Shown here piece by piece: positions 1 to 7,339 of a stretch of 64,000 bases of DNA. Both the position numbers and the translations under genes were made by a program. The stretch's first letter is position 1; every line of letters starts with the position of its first letter. The notes beneath the pieces were generated by a model. That model searched no databases, was not told the DNA's origin, and worked only from the letters and a program-made list of their open reading frames with translations. Source of the stretch: Bradyrhizobium sp. AZCC 1719 (GTDB taxonomy: Bacteria > Pseudomonadota > Alphaproteobacteria > Rhizobiales > Xanthobacteraceae); contig NZ_JAZHRU010000001.1 in the NCBI RefSeq assembly GCF_036924525.1, positions 6,663,001-6,727,000 on the forward strand, given 5' to 3'.

Positions 1-249
1 GCGGCCAATGGCGCGGCACGGGCGCCGGAGACCAAGCCGGGGCCGCCGCCAGTATTGACCAAGCGCGGCGCGGATATTCTGGTGCGCGTCGAGAAACTGC
101 TCGACGAGGCCGGGAGGGCCGCGGGCAAGACCTCGTCCAACGACCAGAAGCAGCCCTCCAAGCCGATCACGTCAGGCGCGCTGGCGTTCCCGGAGAACTA
201 TGTGGCAGCCGCTGGCGAGCGGGCCGCGCCGGCGGAGCGGAAGAATTAA
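1..249 (+). CDS. C-terminal fragment of a larger protein (possibly a class A penicillin-binding protein)
   Basis: The reading frame is open from the first base of the window and stops with TAA at 247-249, so only the last 82 codons are visible. The fragment begins with an Ala/Gly/Pro-rich linker, continues with a helical charged stretch (KRGADILVRVEKLLDEA) and ends in a low-complexity Ala/Glu tail. No catalytic domain is present. In related genomes a penicillin-binding transglycosylase has a tail of this kind, but that is recollection, not something the fragment proves. The start and the function lie outside the window. The next gene follows after 150 bp in the same direction. Confidence 0.5.
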   Translation, partial: AANGAARAPETKPGPPPVLTKRGADILVRVEKLLDEAGRAAGKTSSNDQKQPSKPITSGALAFPENYVAAAGERAAPAERKN

Positions 250-401
250 AAGGCATGATCCGGCAGAATCTTAACCGGCGTTCCTCGGAACAGATGCGAA
301 GCGTCCGCCCCGACATGTTCGAAACAAGAGCAGCGCTTCAGGTTTCGGATGAAGCCGGTTCAAGCGGAATCTGACGCCGTGAGAGTTCGGAGCACTGGCC
401 T

Positions 402-980
402 GTGCGGCTGATCTTCATCACCTTGCTGGCATTGGCGCTTGCCACGGCCGTAGGTCTCGGCTCGACCTACCTGACGGCGACGCGCGGCACCGATCTCGGC
501 ACGCTCACGATCGGCGCCTGGACCGCGCGGCCCAAGGCCGGCAGTTCCGAAATCGATCCCTATTCGCGCGCCTCGATTGCCCGCAGCGGCGAATTGCCTG
601 TTGGCACCGGCGACGGCATCGCCTTCACGGCCACCACCGACGACAAGAACAAGCCGCTCGACGGGCGCTGCGACGTAGTCGTCAGCGGGGTGACGCCGGC
701 GGCCCGGTTCTGGACGCTGACGCTGTTCGACCGCAAGGGGCATCTGGTCGCCAATTCGCTGCAACGCTACGGCTTCACCAGCCAGGAAATCGTCCGTGGC
801 TCCGACGGCGGGTTCGAGATCCGGGTGGCGGCGCGCTCGCGAGCCGGCAACTGGCTGCCGACCGGCGGCATCGAGCGCTACGCGCTGATGCTGCGGCTTT
901 ACGATACGCCGGTCGGCGTTGCGACGCGCACGCAGCGCGACGCGCCGATGCCCGCCGTCACCACGGTGAACTGCCCATGA
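402..980 (+). CDS. DUF1214 domain-containing protein
   Basis: A 192-residue protein with an N-terminal hydrophobic helix (about residues 2-20) that acts as signal anchor, followed by a DUF1214 domain containing the family-typical segment FWTLTLFDRKGHLVANSLQRYG. The start is GTG at 402. A stop codon (TGA 372-374) lies upstream in the same frame and there is no ATG between, so this is the only reasonable start. The last four bases (ATGA) overlap the start of the DUF1254 gene, so the two are probably translationally coupled. DUF1214 and DUF1254 are often fused in one protein; here they are separate genes. The biochemical role is unknown and the likely location is the periplasmic face of the membrane. 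Confidence 0.85.
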   Translation: MRLIFITLLALALATAVGLGSTYLTATRGTDLGTLTIGAWTARPKAGSSEIDPYSRASIARSGELPVGTGDGIAFTATTDDKNKPLDGRCDVVVSGVTPAARFWTLTLFDRKGHLVANSLQRYGFTSQEIVRGSDGGFEIRVAARSRAGNWLPTGGIERYALMLRLYDTPVGVATRTQRDAPMPAVTTVNCP

Positions 981-1591
981 TCCGGCTGGCATTCACCATC
1001 ATCGCAGGCGTGCTGCTGGGCGGCGTGGTGCATCTCGTCAGCGTGCTCGCGCTTCCGCGCATCGCGACGCAAGACGCCTATTCGCGGCTGACGCCGATGA
1101 CCAAAGAGAACGCCGTCACGGCGCTGCCGCTCGCCGAACCGAACAACGCGCCGATGCCGTTCATGGACCCGGCCTTTGCAGTCGCGATCTGCCGCTACGA
1201 CCTCTCCGGGGGACCGCTCAAGCTGACGGTGCCGGTCAGTCAGGCCTATACGTCGGTGTCGTTCTATACCCGCAACGAAGTCGCCTACTACGCCATCAAC
1301 GACCGCTCGGCCGGCCGCAAGGTGATCGAGCTCGATCTGATGACGGAGGAGCAACACGGCGAGTTGCCGGAAGATGAGGAAATCACCGCCGCCGACCGGC
1401 TGATCATTGACTCCCCGACGACGACCGGCCTGATCGTGCTGAAGGCCTTGGCGCCGGAGCCCGGCCTGATGCCACAGGCGCAAGCCGCGCTCGCGGCGTC
1501 GCGTTGCGCCGTGGAGACCGAGCCTCCGCCGGCCAAGCAGCCCGAACCGCCCCCGCCGGCGCCGCCCCCCGCGCCGCGGTCAAAACGCTGA
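977..1591 (+). CDS. DUF1254 domain-containing protein
   Basis: A 204-residue protein with an N-terminal membrane helix (residues 2-22) and a DUF1254 domain (GPLKLTVPVSQAYTSVSFYTRN region). It closes with a proline-rich tail (about residues 182-200) ending RSKR. It overlaps the DUF1214 gene by 4 bp and is probably co-translated with it. Its stop codon is the first half of TGATCA; the second half is the stop, on the other strand, of a leftover MBL-fold gene end. The last about 120 bp are repeated in diverged form near 2493-2614, where a truncated second C-terminus survives. Function is unknown; a membrane-anchored periplasmic protein is likely. Confidence 0.85.
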   Translation: MIRLAFTIIAGVLLGGVVHLVSVLALPRIATQDAYSRLTPMTKENAVTALPLAEPNNAPMPFMDPAFAVAICRYDLSGGPLKLTVPVSQAYTSVSFYTRNEVAYYAINDRSAGRKVIELDLMTEEQHGELPEDEEITAADRLIIDSPTTTGLIVLKALAPEPGLMPQAQAALAASRCAVETEPPPAKQPEPPPPAPPPAPRSKR

Positions 1592-1693
1592 TCACGGGCT
1601 GCTGGTGAGCAACACATCCCCGTGTTGCCCGCAACGGCAGCGCTCGTAATCCATGGGATCGTGGCTGTTGAAGATCGTTACGGCATCGCCGTG
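1467..1693. repeat. Direct repeat, copy A (DUF1254 end plus MBL end)
   Basis: About 227 bp that align to 2493-2716 in the same orientation with scattered substitutions and one codon-sized gap. The copy covers the last codons of the DUF1254 gene, the shared TGATCA double stop, and the last 33 codons of the MBL-fold gene on the minus strand. The two copies bracket the DUF4337 gene. Confidence 0.85.
1592..1693 (-). pseudogene. Remnant: C-terminal end of an MBL-fold hydrolase
   Basis: Read on the minus strand, this piece encodes the last 33 residues of the MBL-fold hydrolase found intact at 2615-3469, including TIFNSHDPMDYERCRCGQ and the same terminal TSSP-stop. There is one V-to-M and one S-to-L difference from the intact copy. 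Homology ends abruptly at 1693, so no start or catalytic domain exists here. It is the scar of a duplication or insertion and not a working gene. Confidence 0.75.
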
Positions 1694-1826
1694 CTCCGAT
1701 CCCTTCGTATGACCGATCGCGCCTGCCGCATTCTACGGAACAAATCAACGTGCTCGTGCGTCGCGATGGTGACATAACGCCGTTGTTTATCGTGCCTGCC
1801 CTTTAGGAGCGAGGAGGAGCCGATCG

Positions 1827-2429
1827 ATGAAAGCCGAAGACGCCGCCGACATGATGGATCAGGAGAAGGCGAACGACCGCTTCAAGCAGCGCGCGGCCGT
1901 CGGCATCGCCATTCTGGCGATGCTGCTGGCCATCACCGGGCTTGGCGGCGCCAACGCCGGCAAGGAGGCGACCAACAACAACATCTATGCCGCGAACCAC
2001 TATGCCTTCTACCAGGCCAAGAACATCCGCCAGACCGACTACAACCTCGCGGCCGATGCGATCGAACTGGCGTTCCTGCAGGACGGAAGCCTCAACGCCG
2101 AGGCCAGGACGGCCCTGAAGGCAAAAGCGGAGGCCTATCGCAAGACGGCGGCACGCTACGAGTCCGAGCCCGAGACGCAGGAGGGCAAGAAGGAATTGAT
2201 GGTGCTGGCCAAGGACTACGAGAGCAGGCGCGACCATGCGCTGAAGCAGGATCCCTACTTCGACTATGCCGAAGCTCTTCTGCAGATCGCCATCGTGCTG
2301 ATCTCGGTCTCGATCGTCGCGACGCTGCCCTGGCTTGCGATCGTCGGCGGCATCGTCGGTGCCGCGGGTGGCCTGCTGATGGTCAACGGCTACACACTGG
2401 CGGTCGAGATACCGTTTCTGGCAACATAG
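1827..2429 (+). CDS. DUF4337 domain-containing membrane protein
   Basis: A 200-residue protein with a charged N-terminus, a membrane helix at about residues 25-42, a central helical, partly coiled-coil region (residues 45-150) rich in Ala, Lys and Glu, and two C-terminal membrane helices (about 150-170 and 172-192). This is the DUF4337 pattern. The start at 1827 follows a GGAGCGAGGAGGAG purine run about 10 bp upstream that acts as ribosome binding site. The gene stands alone between two direct repeats of the DUF1254/MBL junction, which implies that it was inserted into, or trapped by duplication of, that junction. Function is unknown. Confidence 0.85.
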   Translation: MKAEDAADMMDQEKANDRFKQRAAVGIAILAMLLAITGLGGANAGKEATNNNIYAANHYAFYQAKNIRQTDYNLAADAIELAFLQDGSLNAEARTALKAKAEAYRKTAARYESEPETQEGKKELMVLAKDYESRRDHALKQDPYFDYAEALLQIAIVLISVSIVATLPWLAIVGGIVGAAGGLLMVNGYTLAVEIPFLAT

Positions 2430-2614
2430 AGGTCCCCACGCGGATGGTGGTGCAAGTGCTGTTTGGCAAGAACGAGGGGAGCGACGACAATGTGATGCAG
2501 GCACAAGCAGCGCTCGCCGCGTCGCGTTGCACCACGGAGATCGAGCCGCCACCGGCGAAGCAACCCGAACCGCCCCCGCCAGCCCCCGCCCCCGCGCCGC
2601 GGTCCAAGCGCTGA
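2426..2614 (+). pseudogene. Remnant: C-terminal end of a second DUF1254 protein
   Basis: Directly at the stop of the DUF4337 gene, an open frame reads IEVPTRMVVQVLFGK and then MQAQAALAASRC and a proline-rich tail ending RSKR. It matches the last about 60 residues of the DUF1254 protein at 977-1591 (IDSPTTTGLIVLKAL, then the same tail). The match gets weaker toward its 5' side, so this is a diverged second copy rather than a fresh duplicate. The rest of the domain is absent. An internal ATG (2444) could express 56 residues, but no function is likely. Confidence 0.65.
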
Positions 2615-2716
2615 TCACGGGCTGCTGGTGAGCGACACATCCCCGTGTTGCCCGCAACGACAGCGCTCGTAATCAACGGGATCATGGCTGTTGAAGATCG
2701 TTACGGCATCGCCGTG
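2493..2716. repeat. Direct repeat, copy B (DUF1254 end plus MBL end)
   Basis: Partner of the repeat at 1467-1693, in direct orientation and about 1.02 kb away. It includes the C-terminus of the truncated DUF1254 copy, the TGATCA double stop at 2612-2617 and the 3' end of the intact MBL-fold gene. Confidence 0.85.
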
Positions 2717-3469
2717 GTTGGCCTTGAGCGTCCGCAAGCGCTCCTGGTTTTGGACGCGCATGGCGCGATCCATGTCGCCGCGGCGCTGAAACATGCCGAG
2801 CACTAGCGGCATTCGTGGCGAAGCGTGCATCTGGCCATGGAAGAAATAGGCATCGCCGGCGTGCAGCAGCCATTTGTCGCCGCTGCGCACGGCGATGCCG
2901 CAATGACCTGATGTGTGACCTGGCAGTGGGATCATCAGGATATCGGGTTCGCGGTCGCCGAGCGCGCGCACGCCCTTGAAGCCGAACCAATCCTCGCCAC
3001 CCTCCCCGTAGAACGCCCAATCCGGACCGTGCTTCCACTGATCGGTGATGTAGCGGCCCTTCGGCGCGGGCGCCGTCCGCGCCACCGCCATGTCGTATTC
3101 GCGGCGATGGACATGCACCTTTGCGTTCGGGAAATCCGGAATGCCGCCGGCATGATCGCGGTCGAGATGCGTCAGCAGCAGATGCCGCACGTCGCCTTTC
3201 GAATAGCCGAGCGCCTCGACCTGCCGCACGGCCGTCTCGGCCGGATCGAGCCGCGGTGTCGTCTGCCGGACCCATTTGGGACCGAGCCGCGGCGGGTTCG
3301 CGATGTCGTCCAATCCGATGCCGGTATCGACCAGCGCCAGCCCGTCATGGGTCTCCACCAGCAAGCAATGACAGACCATCCGTGCCCGCTGAAAAATGCT
3401 GCCGGTGCCGTTCACCAGACGCCGGCCGATCGGGCACATGGTGCCGGTGTTGAAATGATGGACACGCAT
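2615..3469 (-). CDS. MBL-fold metallo-hydrolase, AHL-lactonase-like
   Basis: A 284-residue metallo-beta-lactamase-fold hydrolase. The metal-binding residues are visible: THLDRDHAGG (H101, D103, D105, H106, the HxDxDH variant), H185 in PGHTSGH, D206 in HAGDA and a late His in FNSHDP. The family includes N-acyl-homoserine lactonases and related esterases; the substrate cannot be read from sequence. The start at 3469 is chosen because AAGGAGGGAT precedes it at good spacing and the fold begins there; a longer open frame reaching back to 3757 would overlap the lysR gene. It is transcribed divergently from the LysR regulator, which suggests that LysR controls it in response to a lactone or related ligand. 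Confidence 0.85.
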   Translation of the reverse strand: MRVHHFNTGTMCPIGRRLVNGTGSIFQRARMVCHCLLVETHDGLALVDTGIGLDDIANPPRLGPKWVRQTTPRLDPAETAVRQVEALGYSKGDVRHLLLTHLDRDHAGGIPDFPNAKVHVHRREYDMAVARTAPAPKGRYITDQWKHGPDWAFYGEGGEDWFGFKGVRALGDREPDILMIPLPGHTSGHCGIAVRSGDKWLLHAGDAYFFHGQMHASPRMPLVLGMFQRRGDMDRAMRVQNQERLRTLKANHGDAVTIFNSHDPVDYERCRCGQHGDVSLTSSP

Positions 3470-3529
3470 TGACGATCCCTCCTTGGGGTGAGGCACCTTG
3501 CTTGCCATCCGGTCTATCATAGGTAAAAT

Positions 3530-3551
3530 ATTGATATCCGATAATATCAAT
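3530..3551. promoter_or_regulatory. Palindrome in the MBL/lysR divergent promoter region
   Basis: A perfect inverted repeat ATTGATAT-N6-ATATCAAT lies 11 bp upstream of the lysR start and 61 bp upstream of the MBL start. It has the AT-rich dyad form of LysR-type operators. Its place between divergent genes suggests autoregulation plus control of the hydrolase. Confidence 0.55.
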
Positions 3552-3562
3552 AGGATAAACCT

Positions 3563-4444
3563 ATGGATATCCGCGAGCTCCGCTACTTCGCCGCCGTGTT
3601 CAGGGAGCGCAACCTGACGGCAGCCGCCAAGCGCTGCTTCATCTCGCAGCCCTCGATCTCGGCGGCCATCACCAACCTGGAGGCCGAGCTCGGCACGGCG
3701 CTGTTCATCCGGCACAAGAAGGGCGTGGCGCCGACGGAAGCGGCCGAACAATTCCACGCAGTCGCCCGGCGCATCATCGACGAGGCGGACGCCGCGAAAA
3801 ACCTGTTCCGAAAACCTGCAACGCGAAACGCGCTGACGCTCGGCCTGATGCGCACGCTGGATATGCCCCGCACGATCGCGCTCCTGAAACCGCTGACCAA
3901 CACGTCAGATGTCGCGCTCCGTCTCGTCGGCATCAACGAGCCAGCCGACGCCAGAATCATTTCCAAAAATATTCTCCAGTCCGACGAGCACTTCGTCTCG
4001 CTATGGATCGAGCGCTACGTCGCGGCGCTGCCGCCGTCGCATCCACTGACGCTGAAGGAGCGATTGCGCACGGCGGATCTCGCCGCCGCCGCCATGGTCG
4101 ATCGCTGCCATTGCGAGCAGAGCGAATTCTTCGGTCGCGCCGCATTACCGTCGCGCGTGCCCGCGGCGATTGCCGAATCGGAAGACTGGGCGATGGCGCT
4201 GGTGGCCGCCGGCGTCGGCATTGCCATCGTGCCCGAAGGCGTGGCGCGCGCCAATTCCGACGTCGTCGTGCGCACAATCGACGTCGACGTGAAGCGTGAG
4301 GTCGGGCTCGCCTACAGCGCGGCGCGACCGCCGTCGGAAACCTTACAGAACTTCATCACGAAACTGCAGCGGCAACGGCCCAAAGCGGGTCGCGCCAAAT
4401 CGGCCGGCAAAGACCGGGCGCTAGGACGAGCACGGATTAAATAA
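3563..4444 (+). CDS. LysR family transcriptional regulator
   Basis: A 293-residue LysR-type regulator. The N-terminal winged helix-turn-helix (residues 1-60) starts MDIRELRYFAAVFRERNLT and carries the recognition helix SQPSISAAITNLE. The remainder is the two-lobed effector-binding domain, ending with a basic tail of about 30 residues. The length is normal. It lies divergent to the MBL-fold hydrolase, with a dyad in the 93-bp gap, so regulation of that neighbour is likely by inference. The ligand is unknown. A strong hairpin follows the stop codon immediately. Confidence 0.93.
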   Translation: MDIRELRYFAAVFRERNLTAAAKRCFISQPSISAAITNLEAELGTALFIRHKKGVAPTEAAEQFHAVARRIIDEADAAKNLFRKPATRNALTLGLMRTLDMPRTIALLKPLTNTSDVALRLVGINEPADARIISKNILQSDEHFVSLWIERYVAALPPSHPLTLKERLRTADLAAAAMVDRCHCEQSEFFGRAALPSRVPAAIAESEDWAMALVAAGVGIAIVPEGVARANSDVVVRTIDVDVKREVGLAYSAARPPSETLQNFITKLQRQRPKAGRAKSAGKDRALGRARIK

Positions 4445-4447
4445 GAG

Positions 4448-4476
4448 ATGTCTGCTTTTGAAGCAAAAGCAGACAT
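4448..4476. terminator. Hairpin terminator after lysR
   Basis: A perfect 13-bp stem (ATGTCTGCTTTTG / CAAAAGCAGACAT) with a 3-nt loop begins 4 bp after the lysR stop. On the plus strand no U-run follows. On the minus strand it is followed by CTCTTATTTAAT, so it may also end transcription of the small minus-strand gene at 4575. A further AAAGCAGAC copy lies at 4510-4518. Confidence 0.6.
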
Positions 4477-4574
4477 GCGCTGATCACTCCGGAACTTTGC
4501 CTTTGACTCAAAGCAGACTTGGGGTCAACGTCACAGGTGCCGACTGGTACTTATTTGCTTTCAGCCGAAATGGC

Positions 4575-4961
4575 CTAGCTCGGCTTTCTGAACTTCCGAT
4601 AAAAGACCCACGTAGGGGCATGTGGGCCGACTTCGCTGCACTGAGCATATCGAAATAGCTCATCCCGCAGGTAGTGCCCTGGCGGAAAGCGAAGCCTGGC
4701 ATGGTTTCGTGCAGCTTCCGCGAACATAGGTGGCACGTCGCTGTATGGGCACAGATCATACTGCAGGCGCAATTTTGCGACGATCTCATCAACGGCGGCT
4801 TGAAACCCGCTGCCCGGTATAAGTTCGCTTCCACTGCGAACCTCAGCAAACCACCCGCCGTCATCTGAACGGAGTACATAAATGCCAAGCCCCCCGGGAT
4901 CGCCGATTTCTTGGACGATCTTGCGAAGGAGCTCTTCCGCTGTAACCTTCATCTTGCTCAT
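4575..4961 (-). CDS. Hypothetical protein
   Basis: A 128-residue protein of unrecognised family. It is acidic at the N-terminus (VTAEELLRKIVQEIGDPGG), then has a strand-rich middle part (YVLRSDDGGWFAEVRSGS) and a basic Tyr/Phe-rich end. There is no signal peptide or membrane helix, so it is probably cytoplasmic. The start is ATG at 4961, or 9 bp later at the fourth codon (Met); neither has a clear ribosome binding site. A hairpin lies just upstream (4974-5002), separating it from the lipoprotein gene on the same strand. The normal coding composition and lack of a better reading on the other strand support it as a gene. Confidence 0.6.
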   Translation of the reverse strand: MSKMKVTAEELLRKIVQEIGDPGGLGIYVLRSDDGGWFAEVRSGSELIPGSGFQAAVDEIVAKLRLQYDLCPYSDVPPMFAEAARNHARLRFPPGHYLRDELFRYAQCSEVGPHAPTWVFYRKFRKPS

Positions 4962-4973
4962 GTTGATAATCTA

Positions 4974-5002
4974 AAGAGGTCCGCCTTAGTTGGCGGCCTC
5001 TT
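4974..5002 (-). terminator. Terminator of the lipoprotein operon
   Basis: AAGAGG-T-CCGCC and GGCGGCCTCTT form an 11-bp stem with a single bulged base and a 6-nt loop. Read on the minus strand it is followed by TTTAGATTAT. It lies between the lipoprotein gene (5130-5903, minus) and the next minus-strand gene. Confidence 0.5.
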
Positions 5003-5129
5003 CCATTCGCCGATGTGACTTTCCGTGTCGCCTATTGAAAGGCTCAGTTGTACCGACAACCTAGTGGCGAACTAAACTAGATTAAGGGAATTTGTTCAAT
5101 TGCCCGGATGTTATGAGTAACGCGCTGGT

Positions 5130-5903
5130 CTACCCCTTCACCGTCACGGCCCGCCCGATCACCGGATGGGCCGCAACCGGCGGATTGGCGGTTTGCGCAG
5201 CGAGTTCGCCGATCAGGCGGTCGGCGTCGGCTGCGATACCGTCCGGCGCGTGGATCACCAGCCGCTCCAGCGCCCAGCGATACGACGAGATACGCCGCTC
5301 CAGGCATTGCTGGACCCATTGCACGATCAGCGTGTTCTCTTCCATGCGCGCGATCGCATCGGCCTGTTCGCGCGGCGACAGTTCCGACACCATCTTCAGG
5401 CTGGCGCTGCGCTTGCGGTCGAGTTCGATGACGCGGATGGCGGAGGCAAAGAACGGCTCGAACCTCGTGATGTCGTTGCGAACGTCTTCGATCAACTGCT
5501 GGTAACGCGAGGTGTGCGAGCGGTGCGGCTCGTCGATCAGCGCCCGTCCGTAGGTGGTGCGGTCGAACACCACTTTCTGCCGCCATGGCGAGGGCAGCGG
5601 CTGATAATCGCCGAACACGCTCTTCCAGGCGGGCCGCGAATGCGGCGGTTCGATGAGGGGATAGGCGAGATCGCGAAGCTGGCGTTCGTTTTCGGTGAGT
5701 TGGAAGTGTGAAGGCTTGAGGCCGACGCTGGCCGTGGCCTCGGCGCCTAGCCAGCGGTGCATGTCGTCGTTACGCATGTCGGCGCGGGTGCGGCCGAAAT
5801 CGCCGCCGCTGCAACCGCCGAGCGCTGCACCTGCAACAAGCAGCATGAAGGCCGGGAGTGACCGAAGCCCGGTGGTCCGGATCGGGAGGCACTTTTCCGG
5901 CAT
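5130..5903 (-). CDS. Putative lipoprotein, unknown family
   Basis: A 257-residue protein with a lipoprotein signal: positive start, hydrophobic core AFMLLVAGAAL and lipobox LGGC with the modified Cys at about residue 31. The mature part is predicted mostly helical and rich in Arg and Glu (for example SELSPREQADAIARMEENTLIVQWVQQ), with conserved-looking Trp and Tyr residues. The start at 5903 is chosen because it puts the signal sequence at the N-terminus; an open frame extends further to 6152 but that part overlaps the small upstream gene in another frame. It lies 16 bp behind that gene, probably as an operon read from the CtrA-box region. Function is unknown; an envelope role is likely. Confidence 0.75.
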   Translation of the reverse strand: MPEKCLPIRTTGLRSLPAFMLLVAGAALGGCSGGDFGRTRADMRNDDMHRWLGAEATASVGLKPSHFQLTENERQLRDLAYPLIEPPHSRPAWKSVFGDYQPLPSPWRQKVVFDRTTYGRALIDEPHRSHTSRYQQLIEDVRNDITRFEPFFASAIRVIELDRKRSASLKMVSELSPREQADAIARMEENTLIVQWVQQCLERRISSYRWALERLVIHAPDGIAADADRLIGELAAQTANPPVAAHPVIGRAVTVKG

Positions 5904-5919
5904 TGCAAACGTCCGTCGT

Positions 5920-6120
5920 TCAGGGGCGCCGCCGGCGACGGCGACCGGGCGCCGTCCCCTCTTCCGGCCCGCGCCCGTCACCGGTTCCGCCGGCTTCGCG
6001 TTCGATACGGACAACAGGAAGAATAAGCACGGTACCCAGGCCATCGCGTGGAGCGCCATCCATGGCTGAGCCCGGCCGTCGCGAAGCCGCATCCGCCGGA
6101 AATTCAATGATGGTGCCCAT
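5920..6120 (-). CDS. Small conserved hypothetical protein
   Basis: A 66-residue protein starting MGTIIEFPADAASRRPG, an N-terminal pattern I recognise from short Bradyrhizobium proteins. It continues with a hydrophobic stretch (LGTVLILPVVRIERE) and ends in an arginine-rich tail. The ATG at 6120 is preceded by AGAGAGAACGG. It is the first gene of a minus-strand pair with the lipoprotein (16-bp gap). A perfect CtrA-type box lies 71 bp upstream. There is no known function. Confidence 0.55.
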   Translation of the reverse strand: MGTIIEFPADAASRRPGSAMDGAPRDGLGTVLILPVVRIEREAGGTGDGRGPEEGTAPGRRRRRRP

Positions 6121-6190
6121 ATTCCGTTCTCTCTGGTTGCCGCCGACACCACTTGGCCGGCGACACGCCATCATTCAGAACAGAACGTGG

Positions 6191-6205
6191 TTAACGGCAT
6201 CTTAA
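6191..6205. promoter_or_regulatory. CtrA-type binding site (TTAA-N7-TTAA), first copy
   Basis: TTAACGGCATCTTAA matches the full alphaproteobacterial CtrA consensus exactly. It lies 71 bp upstream of the minus-strand small gene at 6120 and 157 bp upstream of the DUF2336 gene, so it can serve the minus-strand operon. Confidence 0.6.
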
Positions 6206-6294
6206 TTTGAGGGACCGGTACAGTTACGGGTTCGGCGCCTCTACTCCGTTCGAAAAGCTCGCATTTTATCGAATTCCTTCACGGGCTGTTTTCC

Positions 6295-6309
6295 TTAACC
6301 AACCATTAA
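6295..6309. promoter_or_regulatory. CtrA-type binding site (TTAA-N7-TTAA), second copy
   Basis: TTAACCAACCATTAA is a second exact consensus site, about 100 bp from the first. It ends 52 bp before the DUF2336 start codon, the usual distance for CtrA control of a promoter. Confidence 0.65.
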
Positions 6310-6361
6310 AGCGCGCTGCGTAGCCTGACGCGAGGGATTACCGAAGTCGCGTACACCTGAC

Positions 6362-7339
6362 ATGACTGCAGCTCCATTGTTTCCGGGATTCGACGGGCTG
6401 ATGACGCTCTCGCGCCGCGAGGGCGTCGATATCCGCCCGACCTTGCTGCGCGTGCTGACCGACCTTTATGTCCAGGCCAGCGCCCATTCCGCCGACGAGG
6501 AGCGGCAGTTCATCGAACTGACGTCCCGCCTGATCGACCAGGTCGACGACGCCACCCGCGCGGCGGTGCGGGCGCGGCTCGCGATCTATCCGGCGACACC
6601 GGCCGAGGTCATGGACAGGCTTGGGCTGCGGCGTGCGCACCCCGACCAGCCCCTGCCGCTCGCGGCTGCAATCACCGCTCCCCCGACCGACGCGCCGACG
6701 GTGAAGGCGCCGACCGAGGCGCAGTTGCGGATGGCGTCCAATCTGGCAATGCGGCCCAACGATGCCGCCGAGATCAGCGATATGTTCTTCACGGCCGGTC
6801 CCAGCGAGCGCGCGCTGATCCTGCACAATCTCGCCGATACGCCGCTGAAGGCCTCGGCGCGAATTCCCGCAGCCCGCGCCGCCCGCGCGCTTCATATCCT
6901 GGAAATGGCCGCGTTCGCCGAGGACGCCGAAAGCTTCGCGCTCGAACTCGGCGACGCCCTGATCCTGCCATCGCGGATCGCAACGCAAGTTGTCAATGAT
7001 CCCGGCGGCGAGCCGCTGGCATGCGCAGCGAAGGCGCTCGACATGCCGAGCGCAATCTTCCAGCGCGTGCTGCTGTTCCTCAATCCGGAATTCGGCTCAT
7101 CCGTGCACAACGTCTATCGCTTGTCGCGACTTTACGACTGCTTGAGCGAACGATCCGCGCTCGTCATGCTGGCCGCATGGCGCGGCTCGACCATGGCAGT
7201 CAGCCGCGCCAAATATCGCGCCGCGCTGTACGACGAAGAACGGCACCGCGCGCGTGCGGCGGGTTCGCAAACACGTCCCGCGGTGCAGCCTGGAACCGCG
7301 CCGGCCGCACGCACCGGCACCGACGGCTCGAAGCGCTAA
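6362..7339 (+). CDS. DUF2336 domain-containing protein
   Basis: A 325-residue, mostly helical protein. Residues 10-40 (GLMTLSRREGVDIRPTLLRVLTDLYVQ) are typical of the DUF2336 family, which is largely restricted to alphaproteobacteria. No catalytic motif is visible. The C-terminal 30 residues are a basic, disordered tail. A perfect CtrA-type box lies 52 bp upstream of the start, so cell-cycle-linked expression is a reasonable inference. The gene converges with DUF1491; the stop codons overlap by 4 bp. A second DUF2336 paralogue lies at 42164. The biochemical function of the family is not established. Confidence 0.85.
   Translation: MTAAPLFPGFDGLMTLSRREGVDIRPTLLRVLTDLYVQASAHSADEERQFIELTSRLIDQVDDATRAAVRARLAIYPATPAEVMDRLGLRRAHPDQPLPLAAAITAPPTDAPTVKAPTEAQLRMASNLAMRPNDAAEISDMFFTAGPSERALILHNLADTPLKASARIPAARAARALHILEMAAFAEDAESFALELGDALILPSRIATQVVNDPGGEPLACAAKALDMPSAIFQRVLLFLNPEFGSSVHNVYRLSRLYDCLSERSALVMLAAWRGSTMAVSRAKYRAALYDEERHRARAAGSQTRPAVQPGTAPAARTGTDGSKR

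Noticed and set aside
2615..3757. A 96-codon N-terminal extension of the MBL-fold protein
   Set aside because: It would overlap lysR in antisense. The ATG at 3469 has an AAGGAGGGAT ribosome binding site and is where the fold begins.
5904..6152. An 83-codon extension of the lipoprotein
   Set aside because: It would bury the lipoprotein signal inside the chain and overlaps the small MGTIIEFP gene.
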